Source: Halocaridina rubra (lineage: Eukaryota > Arthropoda > Malacostraca > Decapoda > Atyidae). From it: a DNA stretch of 64,000 nt. The translations under genes were made by a program, and so were the position numbers. The notes under the pieces are model-generated. The model was not told the DNA's origin. It ran no database searches and saw nothing but the letters and a program-made list of their open reading frames with translations. This document shows, in pieces, positions 58,167 to 64,000 of this stretch. The stretch lies in the NCBI GenBank assembly GCA_037179515.1, contig JAXCGZ010015129.1, forward strand, positions 69,501-133,500, read 5' to 3'. Numbering within the stretch: position 1 is the first letter of the stretch; each line of letters starts with the position of its first letter.

Positions 58167-60984
58167 CAGTGTTGCCAGATGTCTGACTTGAAAAGTAGTG
58201 GGGTTGCATTCGAAAAGTAGCGGATTGGCAAGATTTGTAGCCCAAAATGGAAATCCGTATATTTTGCTTGTGAAAACATATTGAAAAACAAAACGCAATT
58301 ATATACACATTTTTACCAGATACACGTATCATATGAGTTAATAACGGGAAATACATCACACTCGTACATATTAAATACACGCTAAAACTGTGTACACATG
58401 TATACTATATATATGTAGTATGTAGCTACACTCGTAAGACTCTATCAATAAAATGGGGAAATTCAATTTACGCAAAAAGGTACAATTCATTATTACTCAC
58501 CTAGTTAAAAAATCAATAGCAGACAAAACTTCGGCGGCATCGTCACCTTCTTGCTCAGCTGTGTCTTTCAAATAGATCGAGGAATCGTATTTCAGCATTC
58601 TGTAGATGGAGTGATATTGTAGCAACAAACATTTTTGTCTTCAAATACCATATTGATTCTGATTATTGACGACAGAAGATTTAGCCCCATTCTGCTTCGG
58701 AGCTTCGTTTTCGTAGCCGTTACTCTCGAAAACACTCTTTCGACTGTGGCATTACTAATGGGCAAGCTGTACGTAGTTAAAGCAAATGTGGACAATTCTT
58801 TAAATAAGCAATCACAAGCCGAATTTTTAATTGTAATTGCTTTGCACCAGAAATCAACTCCATCTGTTGGTATTTCATCGGGAAAAAAATTTTCCCATTT
58901 GATCATAAGCAACAAACGCCACTGATTCTCGATCTCACCAATCTGAGATTGATCGCACAATTCTAGAGGCAGAGCAGAATATGATGGACGGGTATGTGAC
59001 AGGCAAATTTTTGGACAAAGGTTGTAGATCTTAAGAAGAGTCTCCATATTCCCAGGAATGCGCTTGCATAGTTCCTTGCATGCTTTTCTCAAAATTGATA
59101 ACAACTTGTTGCACAAAACGTCTTTGCTCTGCAGTAATTTTCCCTGAAGCTAAATTCTCGGCTAACAAGTTGGAAAATTCGTATCCTAGATCAGCATTTT
59201 CGTAAGAGAGGAAATCTCTCTCATCAATATCGTTGAATATAGCATTAACAGTAACGTGTGAATGTGGCAGAACTCTTCTCAACAGCGAAAGCGCGAAGTT
59301 ACGCAAATCTTCTAGAACACCACATGCATCAGCAATCTCTTTTTGAAAAAGCAAATTAACCTTCTCAAATTCCGTCAAAATCGGCATCAACAAAGTTAAG
59401 TATGATTTGTTTGAGGGATCAGAATACATATTAGACAGCTCTCTTGCATAGTATCTATCGCAGTGGGAAGAAACCATTTTAAAATGCAATGGCAAAGTAT
59501 CCCATTGCTGCAGAACTCTCTTCACGCAGTTACTTCTGGCAAGCCACCATGTAGGGGATAGAGGTAAAATCTTTAAGGGTTCCTCGCCATCATTTATCAG
59601 TTTGTATATATCCATGTAAGAATTGTAGCGTAAGGCAGATCTGTGGAACCAGTTATACGTTTCCCGTAGCAAGTAGTCTATATTGCCAGGCAATTCTTCT
59701 GATGCGTGCGAACAAGTTAAATGAAGAGAATGACAAATGCACTTGAGCAGTAAGATATTTGGATTAACCTCTTTCATGCGTGTGTACAGAGAATTTTTTA
59801 TGCCACAAAGGTTTGATGCACCATCCGTTGCAATGGCAAAGCAGTGTTTAATATCAACACCATCTTCAGACAAGAATTTAGTGATAGCTTCATACAGAGA
59901 CTCAGCAGTTGTTTCAGTAACAGGAATTAATCCTAAAAATTGGGTAACAATTCGATTTTCCTTGGAACTGTAATATCTAATACACAGGCATAAATGTTTC
60001 ACACAAGAAATGTCAGTTGATTCGTCAATGATTAGCGAATAAGACTGATCATGAACGTCTTCAATAAGTTCTTGCATCAGGGCAGGAGCTATTACATTTT
60101 TAATAATTGCTGAGCATTTAGTTCTATGTATGTTTAGTTTTTTTGTGTCAATTGTCATTGATGTTGAACTTGAAGATGGAAATTCACATTTAACTAACTC
60201 TGTCAGATGATCGACATTGCGAATAGATGTATGGCAAGCAGTAAATGCAGCTAACTTGAGTTCAAGAGTTGTAGCAGAACTTTTTGCGAACTAATAGTTG
60301 TCAATTTCTGCTGTGTAGGTGCAAATACACAAGCAACATTTCTGATATGTTTTGCAGTAGATGCGTGCTTATTTAAATAAGTTTTGTGAGCTCTGAGTTG
60401 AACTTTGCATAGTTTACAATAAGCCTTTTCACTATCTCCTTTCACTTCTTCGATCCATTTTCTGAGTTATTTATCAGAGAGCCATGAATGTTGAAAGTTT
60501 TTATTATACTTACTCCATTTACTCATTGTGTTGATGGGATAAGGGCAATTAATATAACTAACACAATGAACTTAATAAGGATGGGGTGATGTACGGAACA
60601 CAGCCACTGTAACTTAACGAAAAGAAAGAGATTGAGGCCGACGCAACTGTAAGACAAAGCCACCCTCTGGTCAAGATTTATACAAGCTTTGAACATGTTG
60701 AGTTTCGGAAAAAATAACCATTACTCATTGGAAATGAATGTACGTAGGTTGAAGTAACAATCAGTAGCTAATATACTTTATCTAGAAATTTGTAGTTTGG
60801 TCTTTCAACGTAATTTTATTTTTTCTTAATTATGAAGCTAAAAGTAGCGGACTTTTGTATTTATAGCATACAGAAAAATAGAAGTCGCCCAGAAAGTAGC
60901 ATGTCGCCCAATTGCAAATTTTTGTAGCGGGGTAGCTTCAAAAGTCGCCCAATCCTCTACTTATCGCCCAATCTGGCAACACTG
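58167..60984 (-). mobile_element. hAT DNA transposon with 8-bp target duplication
   Basis: The termini cagtgttgccagat and atctggcaacactg are perfect 14-bp inverted repeats. The target duplication atccagag occurs at 58159..58166 and 60985..60992; the related LTR at 45010 has a single copy. Subterminal motifs gtagcgg and gtcgccc are repeated at both ends. The transposase is on the minus strand and nearly complete. Confidence 0.95.
58592..60445 (-). pseudogene. hAT transposase with two frameshifts
   Basis: Cut-and-paste transposase acting in the nucleus. 60251..60445: zinc finger YCKLC...LNKHASTAKH. 59031..60158: RNase H-like core with SLIIDESTDIS (first Asp), FAIATDGASNLCG (second Asp) and LKCICHSLHL. 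58592..59116: dimerisation end with NATVERVFSRVTATKTKLRSR, containing the catalytic Glu. One-base shifts near 60285 and 59065 are the only breaks I see; the frame upstream of 60158 is open back to the first. The catalytic residues are kept, so the element may be young. The style fits the ZBED/SCAND3-like branch of hAT proteins. Confidence 0.92.
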
Positions 60985-61657
60985 ATCCAGAGCAGTAACT
61001 CATTCATATAAAATTCTAGGGTTACTGTAGTGGTGTCCCTGGCAGGCAATTATGGCAGAGATGCAAGGGAGAGACAGTATTTTAGGTGCAATGAGCGGAA
61101 GCAAATAAAAAAAACCGAGAATTATTATGAGCAGAATAGGTTACTGGCGCACAATCTCCAGAACGTTCTTTGTGTTGCTTGAGACGGAATTTTACCTATT
61201 CAAATAATAAAGAAGGTACTGAATATGTATCTAGACAGGCTAATGACATATAAGCAGGGTCAAATTTATAACAAAATTATTAGCAAGAGCAATTTTTATA
61301 ATATAACAATATTTATCAGCAAAGCGAGTTTATAATAAGAAATTGCGTAAACAATGTATCTAACAGACACACTAGGATTATGGTATTCCTCATGAGAAAA
61401 AGAAAAAGCAGAAAACAGAGAAATAGGAGAGAGATTTTTATATTGGGATCATGCTTTTACACGTACAAGAATATTAAACAAGATATATTTAAAATGAGTG
61501 ATATACTGAAATGTAAATTGTAAATAATCATAATCAGCAAAATGCAAGGAGTGAGATTTTTTTTGGTAAGAAAAAAAAAAGACTTAAAAGAAAAGAAAAT
61601 CACCAGTAAGGCATCTATAAAGACCTCTGGTGACTTGGAGTGAAACATTCTATCACA

Positions 61658-61860
61658 GTAAAGAAGTACTTTTTTAGTGTAAGAGTAGTTGATAATTGGA
61701 ATATGCCAAGCGAGGAGCTAGTTAATTCTAACTCAATCTATAGTTTTAAGGACAAGTATGATAAGCATCACTAAGTACAAAATGGAACAGACCAGGAGAC
61801 GGGAAGTTACGAGCTTGGGGCTCTTTCCCGTAAGCACAATTAGGTAATTACACAATACTT
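61658..61860 (+). mobile_element. CR1/Jockey-like LINE 3' end (plus strand)
   Basis: Encodes the terminal NSIYSFKDKYDKH-like end, then the 3' tail ggagacgggaagttacgagc and cacaattaggtaatta. Diverged from the minus-strand copies. It abuts the LTR end at 61657. Confidence 0.7.
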
Positions 61861-61861
61861 C

Positions 61862-62610
61862 TAATTGTAAGGTAGTGAGACTGGGTACAAGTGAAAGAAA
61901 GCCCTAGCTTGACTACCTAATTTCAGGAACAGAACTTCAAGAGATAGAGAATAAGAGAGATCTAGGAGTAAACATACTGGCAGCTTTTTCTCCAGGAATA
62001 CATATAAATGGCATAGTAGGGGTAGCATATGCTTTCTTAGCAAATGTAAGGGTAACTTTCAGGCAAATGGACAAGAAATGTTCAGAAATATTTATGTAAC
62101 CTATGTGAGGCCAAAGCTTGAATATGCAGCCCTCTTTTAGAATCCATACTGGAAAAAGCACGTAGTTAAGCTAGAAAAAGATCAAAGACATGCCACAAAA
62201 CTGGTGCCAGAAATGCGCTATATCAATTATGATGAGAGGCTGAGGGAACTAGACTTACCATCACTCAAAGTTAGAAGAATGAGGGAGGATATGGTGATGG
62301 TTTTCAAATTCCGTCATGGTTATGACAAAGTGGATAGGGATCGATATTTTGATATGGCTAGCATTAGAAGTAGAGGTCATAGTTTGAATCTTCTTAATAG
62401 AACTTTTTAGCAGGATGAAAGGAAGTACTTTTTTAGTGTAAGAGTAGTTGATATATGGAATTTACTAAGCGAGGGGGTAGTTGTTAATGCTAACTCAATC
62501 CACAGTTTTAAGGACAAGTGTGATAAGTATCACTAAGTGCAAAATGGAACCAATCAGGAGACGGGAAGTTACGAGCTTACGGCTAATTCCCCCCTCGCTC
62601 AGGGGGAAAT
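61862..62610 (+). pseudogene. CR1/Jockey-like LINE C-terminal region (plus strand)
   Basis: Reads YDERLRELDLPSLKVRRMRED and YDKVDRDRYFDMASIRSRGHSL (62204..62410) with upstream parts in other frames (QELQEIENKRDLGVN region near 61935). Many shifts. An older copy of the same family, ending in the tail near 62590. Confidence 0.75.
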
Positions 62611-62612
62611 AC

Positions 62613-62734
<122 letters not shown>

Positions 62735-64000
62735 GTGATTACCTAATTGTGATTACCTAATTGTGTTTACGGGAAAGAGCCCAAAGCTCGTATCTTCCCG
62801 TCTCCTGATCGCTTCCATTTTATACTTAGTGATACTTATCATACCTGTCCTTAAAACTATGGATTGAGATAGCATTAACTACCTCCTCGCTTAGCGAATT
62901 CCAATTATCAACTACTCTTACACTGAAAAAGTATTTCCTTACATCCTGCAAAGAACTTTTCTTACGAAGCTTCAAACTATGACCTCTAGTTCTAGAGCCA
63001 GCCATATCAAAATATCGATCCCTATCCACTCTATCATAACCATGAAGGAATTTAAAGACTGTCACCATATCCCCCCTCACTCTTCTAGCTTCGAGTGATG
63101 GTAAGTCTAATTCCCTCAGCCTCTCATCATAACTGAGATTGCGTATTTCTGGCACCAGTTTCGTGGCATGTCTTTGAACTTTTTCAAGCTTAGCTATGTG
63201 CTTTTTCAAGTGCGGATTCCAAAAGGGGGCTGCATATTCGAGTTTTGGCCTCACATAGGTTACATAAATATTTCTGAACATTTCCTTGTCCATGTGCCTG
63301 AAGGCTACCCTTACATTTGATAAGAATGCATATGCTGCCCTTACTATGCCATTTATATGTATTTCTGGAGACAAATTCTGCCAGTATGTTTACTCCTAGA
63401 TCTCTCTCATTTTCTGTCTCTTGAAGTTGTACTCCAGCCACCGAGTAGTCAAGCTTGGGCCTTCTTGCACTTGTACCCATTCTCATTACCTTACAGTTTG
63501 AAGTATTGAATTTCATTAGCCACTTTTCTGACCACTCATGCAGATTATTTAGATCCTCCTGAAGTTCTCTACCATTGTTCTCGTTTTTTACTTTCTTCAC
63601 AATCTTTGCATCATCTGCAAACATATTTATGAATGAATTTACACACTCTGGTAGGTCATTTACATATACAAGGAACAAAAGTGGCCCTAAAACTGAACCC
63701 TGTGGAACTCCACTACTAACTCTTCACCATTCAGACACTGAGTGTCTTACTCTAACCCTCTGTTCCCTTCCTTCTAAGTAAGTTTTTATCCATTCCAAAA
63801 CATTTCCACCTATTCTAGCCATTGATTGCAGCTTCCTAATAAGTCTCCCATGTGGAACAGTGTCAAACGCTTTCTGGAAGTCTAGGAATATGCAATCTGC
63901 CCAGCCCTCTCTTTCCTGTAAGATTTGGCTTACCTCATCATAAAATTCTAATAAGTTTGTTACTGTTGATCTACCTTCTCTGAATCCATGTTGCCTCACT
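62735..64000 (-). pseudogene. CR1/Jockey-like LINE reverse transcriptase, runs off window
   Basis: Minus-strand LINE with an intact-looking RT start at the window edge (HGFREGRSTVTNLLEFYDEV, FLDFQKAFDTVPHGRLI), YVNDLPECVNSFINMFADDAK and the long C-terminal region ending SFKDRYDKYH. Breaks: a shift near 63720 and a one-base insertion near 63375 (aaatt for aaat in the copy at 48395). The 3' tail has two gtgattacctaattgt units. Nearly identical over about 1 kb to 47755..48730. Confidence 0.88.

Larger units (their letters stand above)
53526..61657 (-). repeat. 5' LTR of Gmr1-like copy 2, split by two DNA transposons
   Basis: LTR pieces at 53526..54018, 57424..58166 and 60985..61657 line up in order with 21707..24063. 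The interruptions are the TA-flanked element 54019..57423 and the hAT element 58167..60984. The outer end reads ttctatcaca where other copies have ctctgtcaca. Confidence 0.8.

Overview
This window reads as arthropod nuclear DNA, most likely from a decapod crustacean. It is AT-rich and dominated by nested transposable elements and long (TA)n, (AAT)n and (GA)n microsatellites. It has no operons or bacterial signals. The only piece that looks like a host gene is one short exon (33099..33306, + strand) with clean splice sites, whose product resembles PYROXD2. If that is right, most of the window is TE-filled intron or flank. The organism call is inference from TE content, not from a marker gene.

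Layout. 1-4.8 kb: a broken LINE endonuclease split by a Tigger-ended foldback MITE, a candidate solo LTR, then AT-rich DNA with a decayed 80-bp tandem repeat. 4.8-10.1 kb: a long LTR, an RTE-type LINE and a fragment of a + strand integrase. 10.1-24.1 kb: a minus-strand Ty3/gypsy element with 2.1-2.6 kb LTRs and the order gag-protease-integrase-RT-RNase H. In most Ty3/gypsy elements integrase comes last; this order is the hallmark of the Gmr1-like group. A foreign retroelement fragment (17.3-20.0 kb) sits in its leader. 24.1-32.2 kb: a conventional gypsy element with a tRNA-Leu-like primer site (29.5-32.0 kb plus RNase H at 24.1-24.4 kb), interrupted by a Mag-like gypsy element (24390..29464) with a GTGTT target duplication. 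33.1-33.3 kb: the host exon. 33.4-36.5 kb: a decayed Tigger (pogo) transposon. 36.6-41.4 kb: two foldback MITEs with the same ends, a threefold 273-bp tandem array carrying tRNA-like sequences, a perfect 44-bp hairpin, and a broken BEL/Pao gag. 41.5-61.7 kb: a second, heavily interrupted Gmr1-like copy. Nested in it are a truncated Mag-like gypsy, two LINE fragments, a TA-flanked TIR element and a hAT transposon with an 8-bp target duplication. 61.7-64 kb: LINE fragments in both orientations, the last running off the window.

None of the TE genes looks intact; most have frameshifts or stops. Because several families occur two or more times, one copy can be used to read the damage in another and to define empty sites. 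That comparison supports most of the boundaries given here. Boundaries given without a target duplication are approximate.
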